A stretch of DNA of 48,748 bases from Alistipes sp. Its GTDB lineage: Bacteria; Bacteroidota; Bacteroidia; Bacteroidales; Rikenellaceae. Positions 34,871-43,125 of this stretch are shown here, piece after piece. The notes under the pieces were generated by a model. The model was given only the letters and a program-made list of their open reading frames with translations, ran no database searches and was not told the origin of the DNA. The DNA lies in contig JAFUOK010000049.1 in the NCBI GenBank assembly GCA_017481925.1, forward strand, positions 1-48,748, in the 5' to 3' direction. A program made the position numbers and the translations under genes. Numbering within the stretch: the stretch's first letter is position 1; each line of letters opens with the position of its first letter.

Positions 34871-34895
34871 CCCATATAGCCACAAAACGAATATT

Positions 34896-35270
34896 ATGCT
34901 GAAGACAATGTTAATAGCAGGTCTGGGTGGCTTTGTCGGCACCTGCCTGCGATATCTTACGGGCAAACTATGCCACACCATAGCCCTCGGAGAGTTTCCG
35001 CTGGGGACATTTATGGTAAATATCATCGGCAGTTTTATAATCGGTCTGCTCTTTGGTATGGCCGAACGAACGCACGCCATCTCGCCCACGATGAGCGCCC
35101 TGCTAATTACGGGTTTCTGCGGAGGATTTACGACCTTCTCGTCGTTTGCAGATGATACATATCTGCTGCTCGGCAGCCGTCACTACCTTACACTCGCACT
35201 ATATGTAGGGCTGACGATTGTGCTGGGCGTGGTGCTGGTATGGGCAGGTCGAGCGCTGATAAAAGGGTGA
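34896..35270 (+). CDS. crcB: Fluoride channel CrcB/Fluc
   Basis: Exports fluoride ions. The protein has 124 residues from the ATG at 34896. Earlier in-frame starts would place coding sequence over the promoter box, so they are rejected. Four membrane helices and the family's motifs are present: [13 protein letters not shown] near 10, [16 protein letters not shown] near 42, and [12 protein letters not shown] near 75 with the Phe-box residues and the central Na+ site. It stands alone between the urease operon and the catalase gene. Confidence 0.93.
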   Translation: MLKTMLIAGLGGFVGTCLRYLTGKLCHTIALGEFPLGTFMVNIIGSFIIGLLFGMAERTHAISPTMSALLITGFCGGFTTFSSFADDTYLLLGSRHYLTLALYVGLTIVLGVVLVWAGRALIKG

Positions 35271-35344
35271 TTGCGAAGAATAACAAATGTTGGAATCTGG
35301 CACAATATTGGGAATGGAGGTGTAAATCACTTAAAAATTCCGAT

Positions 35345-36847
35345 ATGAAACAGACCGATAAAAAACATCTGACAGCCGAGAATGGGCGACCCATAGCCGA
35401 TAATGAGAATACGCAGACCGCAGGCATGCGAGGCCCTGTGACGATGCAAGATCCGTGGCTCATAGAAAAGTTGGCCCACTTCGACCGCGAGGTGATTCCC
35501 GAACGTCGTATGCACGCCAAGGGTGCGGGGGCGTACGGCACCTTCACCGTAACGCACGACATCACGGCCTACACCCGTGCCTCGATATTCGCCGAGGTGG
35601 GTAAGACGACCGACTGTTTTGTGCGCTTCTCAACCGTGGCGGGTGAGCGTGGTGCTGCCGACGCCGAACGAGATATCCGAGGCTTTGCAATGAAGTTCTA
35701 CACCGACACGGGCAATTGGGACCTGGTGGGTAACAATACGCCCGTATTCTTCCTGCGCGACCCATTGAAGTTCCCCGACCTCAACCACGCCATAAAGCGT
35801 GATCCTCGCACGGGTATGCGTTCGGCAAACAGCAACTGGGATTTCTGGACTCTGCTGCCCGAAGCGCTACATCAGGTGACAATCACTATGTCGCCACGCG
35901 GCATACCCCTATCGTTCCGCCATATGCACGGCTTTGGCAGCCACACATATAGCTTTATCGATGCCAACAATCGCCGCACGTGGGTAAAATTTCACCTGCG
36001 CACCCTGCAGGGCATTAAGAATATGACTGACGCCGAGGCAGAGGCCATCATTGCCAAGGACAGGGAGTCGCATCAGCGCGATCTGTTCGAGGCTATCGAG
36101 CGCAAGGAGTATCCGCGCTGGCTGATGCAGGTGCAGCTGATGAGCGAGGAACAGGCGAGGGAGTATCATATCAATCCGTTCGATCTGACGAAGGTGTGGT
36201 ATCACGGCGACTTCCCGCTGCACGACGTGGGTGTGCTGGAACTTAACCGCAACCCCGAAAACTTCTTTGCCGAGACCGAGCAGGCGGCATTCAACCCTAT
36301 GAACATCATCGACGGCATAGGCTTTTCGCCCGACAAGATGTTGCAGGGACGGCTGTTCTCATACGGCGATGCGCAGCGCTACCGTCTGGGGGTGAATCAT
36401 CATCTGATACCTATAAACAAGCCTCGCTGCCCTTATCATTCGTATCATCGTGACGGGCAAATGCGAACGGACGATAACGTCGGGCGCATGATTGCCTACG
36501 AGCCGAATAGTTATGGCCAGTGGCAGGATCAGCCCTCGCTGAAAGAGCCACCCTTGCAGACAAGTGGCGAGGTATATAACTATGATGAACGGGAGTTAGA
36601 CAGCGACTATTTTACGCAACCAGGCAAGTTATGGCGACTGATGTCGGCCGAGGATCAGAAGGCCACCTGCGAGAATACGGCCCGCGCAATGGGCGATGCG
36701 GAGCTATTCATCAAGCAACGTCATATACGCAACTGCCACCGTGCCGACCCCACATACGGCGAAGGTATAGCCAAGGCTTTGGGGATCTCTCTTGCCGAGG
36801 CTCTCACGGCCGAGGACCCTGCTCATCCTGCGTGGGATTGTAGATAA
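35345..36847 (+). CDS. katA: Heme catalase, small-subunit type
   Basis: Breaks down hydrogen peroxide. The protein has 500 residues from the ATG at 35345, and the conserved core starts at once ([28 protein letters not shown]). The distal His is H57 ([11 protein letters not shown]), the distal Asn N130 ([10 protein letters not shown]), and the heme-ligating Tyr lies in [14 protein letters not shown]. The short length and the NADPH-region sequence fit the small-subunit clade of Bacteroides KatA. A strong terminator follows. I could not see a -7 box in the 74 bases upstream. Confidence 0.95.
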   Translation: MKQTDKKHLTAENGRPIADNENTQTAGMRGPVTMQDPWLIEKLAHFDREVIPERRMHAKGAGAYGTFTVTHDITAYTRASIFAEVGKTTDCFVRFSTVAGERGAADAERDIRGFAMKFYTDTGNWDLVGNNTPVFFLRDPLKFPDLNHAIKRDPRTGMRSANSNWDFWTLLPEALHQVTITMSPRGIPLSFRHMHGFGSHTYSFIDANNRRTWVKFHLRTLQGIKNMTDAEAEAIIAKDRESHQRDLFEAIERKEYPRWLMQVQLMSEEQAREYHINPFDLTKVWYHGDFPLHDVGVLELNRNPENFFAETEQAAFNPMNIIDGIGFSPDKMLQGRLFSYGDAQRYRLGVNHHLIPINKPRCPYHSYHRDGQMRTDDNVGRMIAYEPNSYGQWQDQPSLKEPPLQTSGEVYNYDERELDSDYFTQPGKLWRLMSAEDQKATCENTARAMGDAELFIKQRHIRNCHRADPTYGEGIAKALGISLAEALTAEDPAHPAWDCR

Positions 36848-36871
36848 ACAAGGGTGTGACACTATAAACTT

Positions 36872-36919
36872 CCCCCAAAAGTCGGTTATCCAAACTTTTG
36901 GGGGATATTTGATTTTTAC
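36872..36919. terminator. Bidirectional terminator between katA and pncB
   Basis: CCCCCAAAAG (36872-36881) and CTTTTGGGGG (36895-36904) pair perfectly over 10 bp around a 13-base loop, followed by ATATTTGATTTTT on plus. On minus the flanking T-run is weaker. Confidence 0.9.
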
Positions 36920-36941
36920 ATTGTCTTTCAGGAGGCGGAGG

Positions 36942-38126
36942 CTACTTTATTCCAAGCTGATATTTATAATTTTCTATATCCTCCCGTGTGCCGATAGCCT
37001 TGCCCGTAACATCGCTCAACTTGACACACCCATACACGGGCTGGCGGGAGTTGATGCGGCACTCCTTAAGTTTCATAACGATATTCATCGGGCGAACATC
37101 GGGCAGATCGCACGTAAGGTTTGTGCCAATACCGAAGGTCACCTTGATGCGCCCTGCGAAGTACTCCTTAATGTCGGCTGCCGTTTCGAAGTCGAGGCCA
37201 TCCGAGAAGACTATCGTCTTGCTCAGAGGGTCGATGCCGTAGGACTCATATTTCTGGATGATTCTATCGCCAAATAGTTTTGGATCGCCGCTGTCGTGAC
37301 GCACTCCATCGTATAGTTTGGCAAGTTTCATCGAGAAGTTGCGAAGGAAGGCATCAACGGTGTAGGTATCAGTGAGCACCGTGCCCAGATTGCCATCGTA
37401 AACATCCACCCAGCGCTCCATCACCTCATAGTTGGCCTCCTTGGGGGTGTGCACAGCCGCCTGGAACATAAAACACTCGTGCGCCATAGTGCCGATTGGA
37501 CGGATGTTGTACTTCATCGCGAGAGCCACGGTAGAGGTGCCCGTAAAGGTGGGGCAATGCTCCTTCATATACTCGATTACAATCTCCTCGGCAAGGGTAT
37601 TGAAACGTCGGCGCATACCGAAATCGGCAAAGTAGAGGTTATGCTTGGCTGCAAGTGCCGCCTTATGCTCCAAGCGTGGGATCATCACCTCGGCAAGTTC
37701 CGAGCGACTCTGGTAGCCATCGCCGATGTGGCGGTGGTAGAGTTCCGACACTATCGCCAGAATAGGTATCTCATAGAAAGTAACCTTATACATCGCCTCG
37801 GCAACCTCGATGTGCAGGTGTCGCTCCTCGTCCAGCCATACATTGATCTTCTCGGGCTCAAAGCGGAACTGCGAAAGCCACTCCCAATAACATCGGGGGA
37901 TGTAGTTAATCGTCTTCACCGCCCACGCAAACTCCGCCGCCTGCAACGAGAGAGCGGCGAGAAAAGCGAACTCCTCTTTCAATGCAGCCACAAACTCCTC
38001 GGTATATTGGGTGTTGTTGCGGTCGTGGAAGGTAAATGCGCCCCACGCATTGGGATAATGCACCTGGTAGTAGTATGACATCGAAAATTTATAAAGGTCA
38101 TTTTCGAGAATTGAGCGAATTATCAT
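36942..38126 (-). CDS. pncB: Nicotinate phosphoribosyltransferase
   Basis: Makes nicotinate mononucleotide from nicotinate and PRPP in NAD salvage. The 394 residues open with SILENDLYKFSMSYYYQVHYPNA, carry FRRF-like MRRRFNTLAEE, the MAHECFMFQAAVHT segment that houses the phosphorylated-His region, LTDTYTVDAFLRNF and the C-terminal VRHDSGDP and FSDGLDF motifs of the type-II fold. Convergent with katA across a terminator. Probably monocistronic. Confidence 0.94.
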   Translation of the reverse strand: MIIRSILENDLYKFSMSYYYQVHYPNAWGAFTFHDRNNTQYTEEFVAALKEEFAFLAALSLQAAEFAWAVKTINYIPRCYWEWLSQFRFEPEKINVWLDEERHLHIEVAEAMYKVTFYEIPILAIVSELYHRHIGDGYQSRSELAEVMIPRLEHKAALAAKHNLYFADFGMRRRFNTLAEEIVIEYMKEHCPTFTGTSTVALAMKYNIRPIGTMAHECFMFQAAVHTPKEANYEVMERWVDVYDGNLGTVLTDTYTVDAFLRNFSMKLAKLYDGVRHDSGDPKLFGDRIIQKYESYGIDPLSKTIVFSDGLDFETAADIKEYFAGRIKVTFGIGTNLTCDLPDVRPMNIVMKLKECRINSRQPVYGCVKLSDVTGKAIGTREDIENYKYQLGIK

Positions 38127-38170
38127 ATTTCTGTTTTTATCAAAATCTATGTATTAATTGTATATAATAT

Positions 38171-39118
38171 TTAGAGTGACTCTAATTTGAAAAACTCCAA
38201 ATATCTATTAAAAAACTTCTCAAAGACAGTCTTGTATTCAGCAGGGCTATGAGTAATGAGTTTGCGAACAAACTCTTCTAACGGTATATGTTGCAACTTG
38301 TATTTATGCTCCGATCGAAGTTTATCAACTATTGATTCCAATTCACGCGATGTAGATGGATGCCCTGCTGGAGCCATAATCAGCGAATAGGATTTGGTCG
38401 ATGTATGGCGACCATATACTTCGCTGAGTAAGAAGTTGCGGTATATCTGCGTTAGTTTTATCTGCGACTTTGAGATCAGAGTCTCGGCATCTTGGCTAAA
38501 ACATCCGAGTTGTTTGACTAGTTCCTTCGATCTTTCCCTATTTGACTCCGATGCTTCATTTGCACCAAGGTTTTCCGAATATTTGGTTTCTATGGCGACA
38601 AAACTATCTCGTCCATCCTTATCCACAAAACGAATAATGGCATCCATAGCACTCCTATCGCCCGTAAGTTGTGTATAGTTTTCGGGGATGAATTCCAAAT
38701 CCACATCCGTCACTCGTGCTATTGAATAGTTAGGGAGAGCCGATTGTATCACCCTTGTTGCTGTTTCGGGCGACTCACAAAGCATCTTACGCAATGGGCA
38801 AAAGAGATTAAAAGCCATTGGCTGACTAGACAATAGATTATTGAATAGACGATCGGAGTTTATAGTTTCAAAGGGCTTTTTGTAAGCCACCCTATATTTA
38901 GCGTATACAAAAATATAATCTTCCAGGAAGTTGGCTCCCGTTGTCTCTCCGTGCTCAATGTAGTTGCCAAAATAATAGGCCCTATCTTTACCTATATAAG
39001 GCCGTATAGCCTCCCCAATCGCAACTCTATATACTGATTGCAAAGCTCGACATTTGGCCACAAACTTTGAATCGCCCGAGTATGGCTCGCCATATTTATT
39101 TGGTATTATATTATTCAT
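38171..39118 (-). CDS. PD-(D/E)XK-type putative restriction endonuclease (PGN_0703-like)
   Basis: A 315-residue protein that I assign to the PGN_0703 family of putative restriction nucleases. The nuclease core reads DRSAMDAIIRFVDKDGRDSFVAIETKYSE near residues 153-181, giving the D...ExK pattern (MDAI with IETK). Flanks are helical. There is no methyltransferase or specificity subunit beside it. The coding sequence is AT-rich compared with pncB and the DUF169 gene on either side, which suggests acquisition. It could be a lone homing-like or defence nuclease; cleavage activity is not shown by the sequence. Confidence 0.7.
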   Translation of the reverse strand: MNNIIPNKYGEPYSGDSKFVAKCRALQSVYRVAIGEAIRPYIGKDRAYYFGNYIEHGETTGANFLEDYIFVYAKYRVAYKKPFETINSDRLFNNLLSSQPMAFNLFCPLRKMLCESPETATRVIQSALPNYSIARVTDVDLEFIPENYTQLTGDRSAMDAIIRFVDKDGRDSFVAIETKYSENLGANEASESNRERSKELVKQLGCFSQDAETLISKSQIKLTQIYRNFLLSEVYGRHTSTKSYSLIMAPAGHPSTSRELESIVDKLRSEHKYKLQHIPLEEFVRKLITHSPAEYKTVFEKFFNRYLEFFKLESL

Positions 39119-39166
39119 TTATATTAGAGTTCCATTATCCAAACGATCCATTTACCCTTTGATTAA

Positions 39167-39886
39167 TCATTTACCTATCTCTCCATTTATTCTTCGGCGA
39201 ACCACCGAGAAGGCCTTCTGATACAGAGCCGAGTCGGGCATCGTACGAAGCATCTCCGTAAAACGGCTCATCGGAATAGCAAATGACAGTTCATTCTTCG
39301 GAACGAGGGGGCGTGCCGAGGGATCGAACATCCCGAGAAAACAGCTGCGACCACCCTTGCGGTTCTCTACCGTGGCGAACGTAACAACTGCCGCACAGCC
39401 CGATGCAAACTTCGTGACAACAGCATCGTCGGCATCATTGTCGAAGAAGGTCCACGTACATAGGCCCGACACGATATCGGGCGTAGCGAAGAATACCACC
39501 GCCTCAACGCCCTCCCAACTTGTCAGCTGATCGACACTCACAAAGTTGAGATAGGGTTTGTCGGTAATCTCTATTCCGAGGCTCTCGACATAGGCACGCA
39601 CCTGCTCGGGCGTCTGCTTGTAACGCTCCGTCGCCGAGACAAAATAAGGCACCCCCTCAAACATAGGGCGGAAAGCTGTGTAGAGTCCGCCACCTCCGCA
39701 CTGCACATTCTCGGAGGTGAGTGTCAGCGTGCTGCCATTGCAAACCTTGCGAATGGCTCCAATCATACAGCGAGGCACACGGCTCTCTGGATTGACGGCT
39801 GTGTCGCCATACCAAAACGCAATCGGCAACGGCGCCACCTCACCAAACGCCTCACGAAATTTGAGGATAAACTCTTGCGGTGTCAT
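39167..39886 (-). CDS. DUF169-family protein
   Basis: A 239-residue protein matching DUF169, a family of unknown function often found in anaerobes: PLPIAFWYGDTAV near 18, a Cys-containing segment with a Gly run (NVQCGGGGLY), FFATPDIVSGLCTWTFFDNDADDAVVTKFASGCA and the NRKGGRSCFLGMFDPSAR motif with FAIPMSRF. Conserved Cys residues suggest metal or cofactor binding. The GC content is that of core genes, unlike the AT-rich neighbour. A good -7 box lies 26 bases upstream. Confidence 0.85.
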   Translation of the reverse strand: MTPQEFILKFREAFGEVAPLPIAFWYGDTAVNPESRVPRCMIGAIRKVCNGSTLTLTSENVQCGGGGLYTAFRPMFEGVPYFVSATERYKQTPEQVRAYVESLGIEITDKPYLNFVSVDQLTSWEGVEAVVFFATPDIVSGLCTWTFFDNDADDAVVTKFASGCAAVVTFATVENRKGGRSCFLGMFDPSARPLVPKNELSFAIPMSRFTEMLRTMPDSALYQKAFSVVRRRINGEIGK

Positions 39887-39911
39887 ACTATTGTAGTATT
39901 AGTTATTTACA

Positions 39912-39919
39912 CAAAGTTA
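39912..39919 (-). promoter_or_regulatory. Candidate -7 box for the DUF169 gene
   Basis: The minus strand reads TAACTTTG, matching TAnnTTTG, 26 bases upstream of the ATG at 39886. Between here and the terminator near 40186 (about 270 bases) I see nothing else. Confidence 0.6.
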
Positions 39920-40185
39920 TGTATTTTTTTGGACTTATAAACCGCAGAAAAGTATATTGATGTGAAAAAACGGATTATTCACATCACATTTTGACACAAA
40001 TCATTACAACGGATGCGTGTAGCCCATTTTGTTTGCACGGCTACCGGGCTACAAATCAGCCACAAATGGATGATTGTTTTTATTATATTGAGATTGCGGC
40101 TATGTTCATTATGTCGCTCCGTTGATAAAACAAAAACCTGCCACAGGTGCATAAGGAGCCTTTTTCGAGTCTGAAATCTTGAAAA

Positions 40186-40215
40186 CAAAAAAGGCTTAGA
40201 TTTCTCTAAGCCTTT
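40186..40215 (-). terminator. Intrinsic terminator next to the tRNA 3'-end copy
   Basis: AAGGCTTAG (40191-40199) and CTAAGCCTT (40206-40214) form a 9-bp stem; on minus it is followed by a T-run. It sits directly 3' of the tRNA-Gly 3'-end fragment at 40221-40236, mirroring the real tRNA, which also has a terminator directly 3'. Confidence 0.8.
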
Positions 40216-40220
40216 CGATT

Positions 40221-40236
40221 TTGAGCGGAAAACGAG
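40221..40236 (-). repeat. 16-base copy of the tRNA-Gly 3' end (direct repeat)
   Basis: The sequence TTGAGCGGAAAACGAG is identical at 40221-40236 and 40456-40471, where it forms the acceptor and T-stem 3' part of tRNA-Gly and its flank. The spacing is 235 bases. Such duplications are typical attachment-site traces or segmental copies. Confidence 0.75.
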
Positions 40237-40345
40237 CCACGAGCCCGCATTCGCGGGCATTTCTCGCGAACTTTTATTTACACCCCCTAACCCCCTGACA
40301 GGGGGGCAACTTGGGATCGCTCGTGGCAAGTCTCGTTTTTCGCTC
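40223..40345. repeat. Inverted-repeat element built from tRNA-Gly 3'-end copies
   Basis: Left arm 40223-40244 reads GAGCGGAAAACGAG then CCACGAGC. The right arm reads GCTCGTGG (40319-40326) and, after a five-base insert, CTCGTTTTTCGCTC (40332-40345), the inverse of the left with one substitution. The interior has a CCCGC/GCGGG hairpin and a C-run/G-run pair (CCCCCT with AGGGGGG). It looks like a small non-coding mobile or palindromic element; no gene lies within it. Confidence 0.6.
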
Positions 40346-40354
40346 CAAGCGAAG

Positions 40355-40374
40355 CCTCCCTTATCAAAGGGAGG
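40355..40374. repeat. Palindrome CCTCCCTT-ATCA-AAGGGAGG
   Basis: A perfect 8-bp hairpin in the tRNA-adjacent non-coding region. Similar palindromes are common between Bacteroidetes genes. Its role is unknown. Confidence 0.5.
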
Positions 40375-40421
40375 TTTGGAGGGATTGTCTATATGGTCGC
40401 GGACTCTTCCGCGAAACGCAC

Positions 40422-40449
40422 AAAAAAAGGATAGCTTTCTGCTATCCTT
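40422..40449 (-). terminator. Intrinsic terminator of tRNA-Gly
   Basis: AAGGATAGC and GCTATCCTT pair on the minus strand around a short loop and are followed by a run of seven T, about 10 bases past the tRNA 3' end. Confidence 0.9.
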
Positions 40450-40458
40450 CTTGTGTTG

Positions 40459-40531
40459 AGCGGAAAACGAGACTCGAACTCGCGACCCCAACCTTGGCAA
40501 GGTTGTGCTCTACCAACTGAGCTATTTCCGC
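40459..40531 (-). tRNA. tRNA-Gly (anticodon GCC)
   Basis: The minus strand folds as a 73-base cloverleaf: acceptor GCGGAAA with TTTCCGC, D-arm containing AGCTCAGTTGGTAGAGC, anticodon loop CTTGCCAAG giving anticodon GCC, variable loop, and T-arm GCGAG-TTCGAGT-CTCGT. The discriminator base is T (U73), as usual for glycine. The CCA end is not encoded. It has its own -7 box upstream at 40589-40596 and a terminator downstream at 40422-40449. Confidence 0.97.
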
Positions 40532-40588
40532 ATTATGTTTTGAACCAGATAGTTATACCCATTTTCCCTATGCTTAAAATTGGCTAGT

Positions 40589-40596
40589 CAAACATA
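40589..40596 (-). promoter_or_regulatory. Candidate promoter of tRNA-Gly
   Basis: The minus strand reads TATGTTTG (TAnnTTTG), with a TTG 17 bases farther upstream that may serve as a -33 element. It lies about 58 bases before the tRNA 5' end. The rest of the 369-base gap to 40900 is AT-rich and otherwise empty, apart from the terminator at its right end. Confidence 0.6.
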
Positions 40597-40841
40597 TTGT
40601 AAAACACTCACATCAATTTGCGGGTTAAACTTATGTTACACTTTATATGCAAATTTACCTAAAATTCATTTCAAAACCAATACTGACAATCAATATATTC
40701 CACATTTTCGGATACAATAATCCTCTATATAAAGAAAGAGTCTATTTCATCATCAAAAAATATGGAAAGGGTTATCGCACTGATTGTTAGATAGTAAAAT
40801 GGTTTGTAATATTTTCGTAAGAGTGAGAGAATTTGCGCCTT

Positions 40842-40897
40842 AAAAACCAACGGCAAAAGGAATATATCGCTATACTCCTCTTGCCTGATGGTTGGTT
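40842..40897 (-). terminator. Long hairpin terminator of the ATPase-DUF3871 unit
   Basis: On minus, AACCAAC pairs with GTTGGTT at the base, and GGCAAGAGGAGTATA pairs with TATATTCCTTTTGCC inside, then a T-run follows. It begins a few bases beyond the stop at 40901. Confidence 0.8.
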
Positions 40898-40900
40898 GGG

Positions 40901-41944
40901 TTACTCAATAAACCAAGCGTATTCGCTATCACCCTCTAAGGCTCTGCCGATACCTGTAACAAGGTTAGTGGCATTTAGTGAACGGTCGAGGAAGGTGTCG
41001 ATGTAACTCGATTTATTTGCTCCCGTAAAGAGGTTATATACTCGCCAAAGGTCAATATCACTTGCCGTTCCCTCTCTCGCAAAATTCTCATCCGAGTAGT
41101 AGGCTCTGGCTATGGCATTGATGTGGCTATCGGTAAACTCCATAGCTGGGAGTGCCTTGCGCTCCTTTGGTGGCAGGAACTGATACAATCTCGTCTTGCC
41201 AATGAGTTGAGCGAACTGATGCTCCGTTAGCGATTGATGTTGCAGTTGGCTCATTAGCGATAGGTGTTTCTGCGTGTCGTATTGCTGAAACAATCCCAAA
41301 GACTGCTCGAACAACTCCTGCACACTCATTACTCTCATATCGCTTTTCAATCCATCTGTCGAAACACATAGATTGCAACACACAAGGTTCTTAAAGCCGA
41401 TAAACACCTTGAATCGCTCCATAGTCTTACGAGAGTATAGATTCTCGTGGTTGTAGGCTCTCACACCTCCAATCGAAAGATTAAGTCGATTGCCCGCTAT
41501 ATCCTCATAGATCGTAGGTATCTCAAAGCAGAACGCCATACGCTCATAGTAGATGGTCTTGTCGCTCTCTAATAATTGCGATACGGGTTTATGTATCGCT
41601 TCGGGTATTCTGCCCTTAATGATATGTGACACGACTATATCGGGAGCGTCTATTGCCTCATTAGGGAATATACGATATGCCGCACCTAATACGGTCTCAA
41701 TAAACATCTGATGTGAGATTGTTAGTTCGTTGTCCTTTGAGAACACGGGCACGATACAATCCTCGCGCAAATGCTCTATATCTACGGCTTTGGTGTTAGC
41801 CTCGATAAAGTGGCGAGAGTGAATCGCACGATTAGCAGAGAGAGGGATAACTCTACTCTCTGTTGTCGGTTGTTGTGCTATGTCATTCCATACGGTTAGA
41901 CCCGTAGAGAAACTATCATTAGGCTGCAGAGCTGTGCTGTACAT
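40901..41944 (-). CDS. DUF3871-like protein
   Basis: A 347-residue protein from the ATG at 41944 (MYSTALQPNDSF). It resembles DUF3871, a Bacteroidetes family of unknown function: SRVIPLSANRAIHSRHFIEANT near 30, IEHLREDCIVPVFSKDNELTISH, GRIPEAIHKP, AFCFEIPTIYEDIAGNRLNLSIGGVRAYNHENLY and the C-terminal TGANKSSYIDTFLDR with EYAWF at the end. In the families I know it accompanies a small ATPase on mobile elements, which matches here: it overlaps the ATPase gene by 26 bases. Assignment is from recognition of the pattern, not a search. Confidence 0.7.
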   Translation of the reverse strand: MYSTALQPNDSFSTGLTVWNDIAQQPTTESRVIPLSANRAIHSRHFIEANTKAVDIEHLREDCIVPVFSKDNELTISHQMFIETVLGAAYRIFPNEAIDAPDIVVSHIIKGRIPEAIHKPVSQLLESDKTIYYERMAFCFEIPTIYEDIAGNRLNLSIGGVRAYNHENLYSRKTMERFKVFIGFKNLVCCNLCVSTDGLKSDMRVMSVQELFEQSLGLFQQYDTQKHLSLMSQLQHQSLTEHQFAQLIGKTRLYQFLPPKERKALPAMEFTDSHINAIARAYYSDENFAREGTASDIDLWRVYNLFTGANKSSYIDTFLDRSLNATNLVTGIGRALEGDSEYAWFIE

Positions 41945-42638
41945 AAGGCATCGAGTTTTGAGGTTGAACATTGGTTGAGAGATTACACCAACGCAGAATG
42001 GCTTGTCCCACTTGCGGAGTAATCATAAACTCGGGCTTACCAGTAAATAGTCCTGTGCGATCCTTTGAGGTTGTAGCCTTGTGATTCATCGCAATGTCGA
42101 GAACTGCTGTAAACTCATAATCTACATTGTCACGCTGTACGGCTTTGAGACCTACTTTCTCTGGTACCATCTTGCCGTTTTTGTCCGAGAGAACATAATC
42201 CTGCTTCGAACGCATCGTGCAGATGATATGAGCAGAGGAGGTGAGGATACGCTGAATAAAGGCATTTTGACGAGGAGTAACCTTCGCCCAATTAGCGAAT
42301 GAGTTGCCTTGTAGGTTAGCGTGGAAATCGAGCAGATAATCCCAACAATGAGAGATGCTGTCGATGATGATTACCTCGGCACCTGCCTGCTCACAAATAG
42401 AGATAGCCTCGATGTAGGTTTCGGGAGCATAGTTGTCGAGCGTGAGGACTTGATAACCGCCCAAGTGGGCATAGAGGTCGGCGGAGCAATTCTCTGAGTC
42501 GATAACTGCGATTTTAGACCAGTCGCCCGTCATACCGTAGGCGATAAGAAGTGATGAGTAAGTTTTGCCGCTGCCACTCGCTCCAGCCAAAGCCAAGCGC
42601 ATCTTCGCTGCTCGGCGCATTGATTGTCGTAACTGCAT
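41919..42638 (-). CDS. RecA-like AAA ATPase (phage/mobile-element type, Sak4-like)
   Basis: A 239-residue P-loop ATPase. Walker A is GASGSGKTYSS near residue 19. The Walker B-like strand is VIIIDSISHCWDYLLDF near 92, followed by a sensor-like HIICTMRSKQDYVL and a C-terminal DVDYEFTAVLDIAMNHKATTSKDRTGLF. This fits the AAA_24/RecA-like ATPases carried by phages and conjugative elements, some of which support single-strand annealing (Sak4). The ATG at 42638 is chosen. The DUF3871-like gene overlaps its 3' end. Confidence 0.75.
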   Translation of the reverse strand: MQLRQSMRRAAKMRLALAGASGSGKTYSSLLIAYGMTGDWSKIAVIDSENCSADLYAHLGGYQVLTLDNYAPETYIEAISICEQAGAEVIIIDSISHCWDYLLDFHANLQGNSFANWAKVTPRQNAFIQRILTSSAHIICTMRSKQDYVLSDKNGKMVPEKVGLKAVQRDNVDYEFTAVLDIAMNHKATTSKDRTGLFTGKPEFMITPQVGQAILRWCNLSTNVQPQNSMPYVQHSSAA

Positions 42639-42779
42639 AATACAAAATAATTAAATGGTTAAACATAATACAACTAACAACCAATGTTATGTCTTAGTGA
42701 GTTGAGAGGTTTTATAGTCAGTGGCAATCATCTCGGAAAAATCTATGGCAAAATCTCGGCAGAAAACCGCAACAGAAAA

Positions 42780-42814
42780 CCCCTTCCCAATGAAACTATG
42801 GGGAGGGGCTTTTT
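42780..42814. terminator. Bidirectional terminator between ATPase and the coiled-coil gene
   Basis: CCCCTTCCC (42780-42788) and GGGGAGGGG (42800-42808) pair with one G-U. The plus side is followed by CTTTTT and the minus side by GGTTTTC. Confidence 0.8.
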
Positions 42815-42857
42815 AGTGAGTGGTTGAGTGTGCGGAGGACATACTCATCTTCAGCTG

Positions 42858-43036
42858 TTAGGCCTTGTCTGATTCAGCCTCCAACTTGGCAATTAGTTTC
42901 TTAATATCATTCAACTTGCTGTGCAAGGTATCCGAAAGATTTTGAATCGATTTTTAGTCTTCGTGTCACCCTGTCTTAATTCAATTTTTGCAAGTTTTTC
43001 TTTAATGCCGTCCAATTCTTCAGTGGCTGAAGCCAT
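42858..43036 (-). pseudogene. Short coiled-coil gene broken by a frameshift
   Basis: The minus strand starts with ATG at 43036 (MASATEELDGIKEKLAKIELRQ). After a run of five A (plus-strand TTTTT, 42951-42955) the frame closes early. The neighbouring frame continues the same heptad-like helix to a TAA at 42858 (SDTLHSKLNDIKKLIAKLEAESDKA). One extra A in that run would join the two into a single 59-residue protein. Either a recent frameshift, phase variation by slippage, or programmed frameshifting would fit. The family is unknown. Confidence 0.55.
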
Positions 43037-43125
43037 TGATATATTGTTTCGCTTTGATTAATGTTTGGTCATAGTTGTTGTATTTGTTATAGCAGAAGAT
43101 TCTGTATCGTTTGAATTTTGTTAAA

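Noticed and set aside
34795-34875. Upstream extension of UreA
   Set aside because: It would cover the crcB promoter region, and the family starts at MHLTP.
34800-34895. Fluoride riboswitch before crcB
   Set aside because: I could not find the conserved pairing or loop elements of that riboswitch in the short leader.
39979-40500. A 173-codon minus-strand open frame
   Set aside because: It runs through tRNA-Gly, the terminators and the inverted-repeat element; its composition follows those repeats, so it is not a gene.
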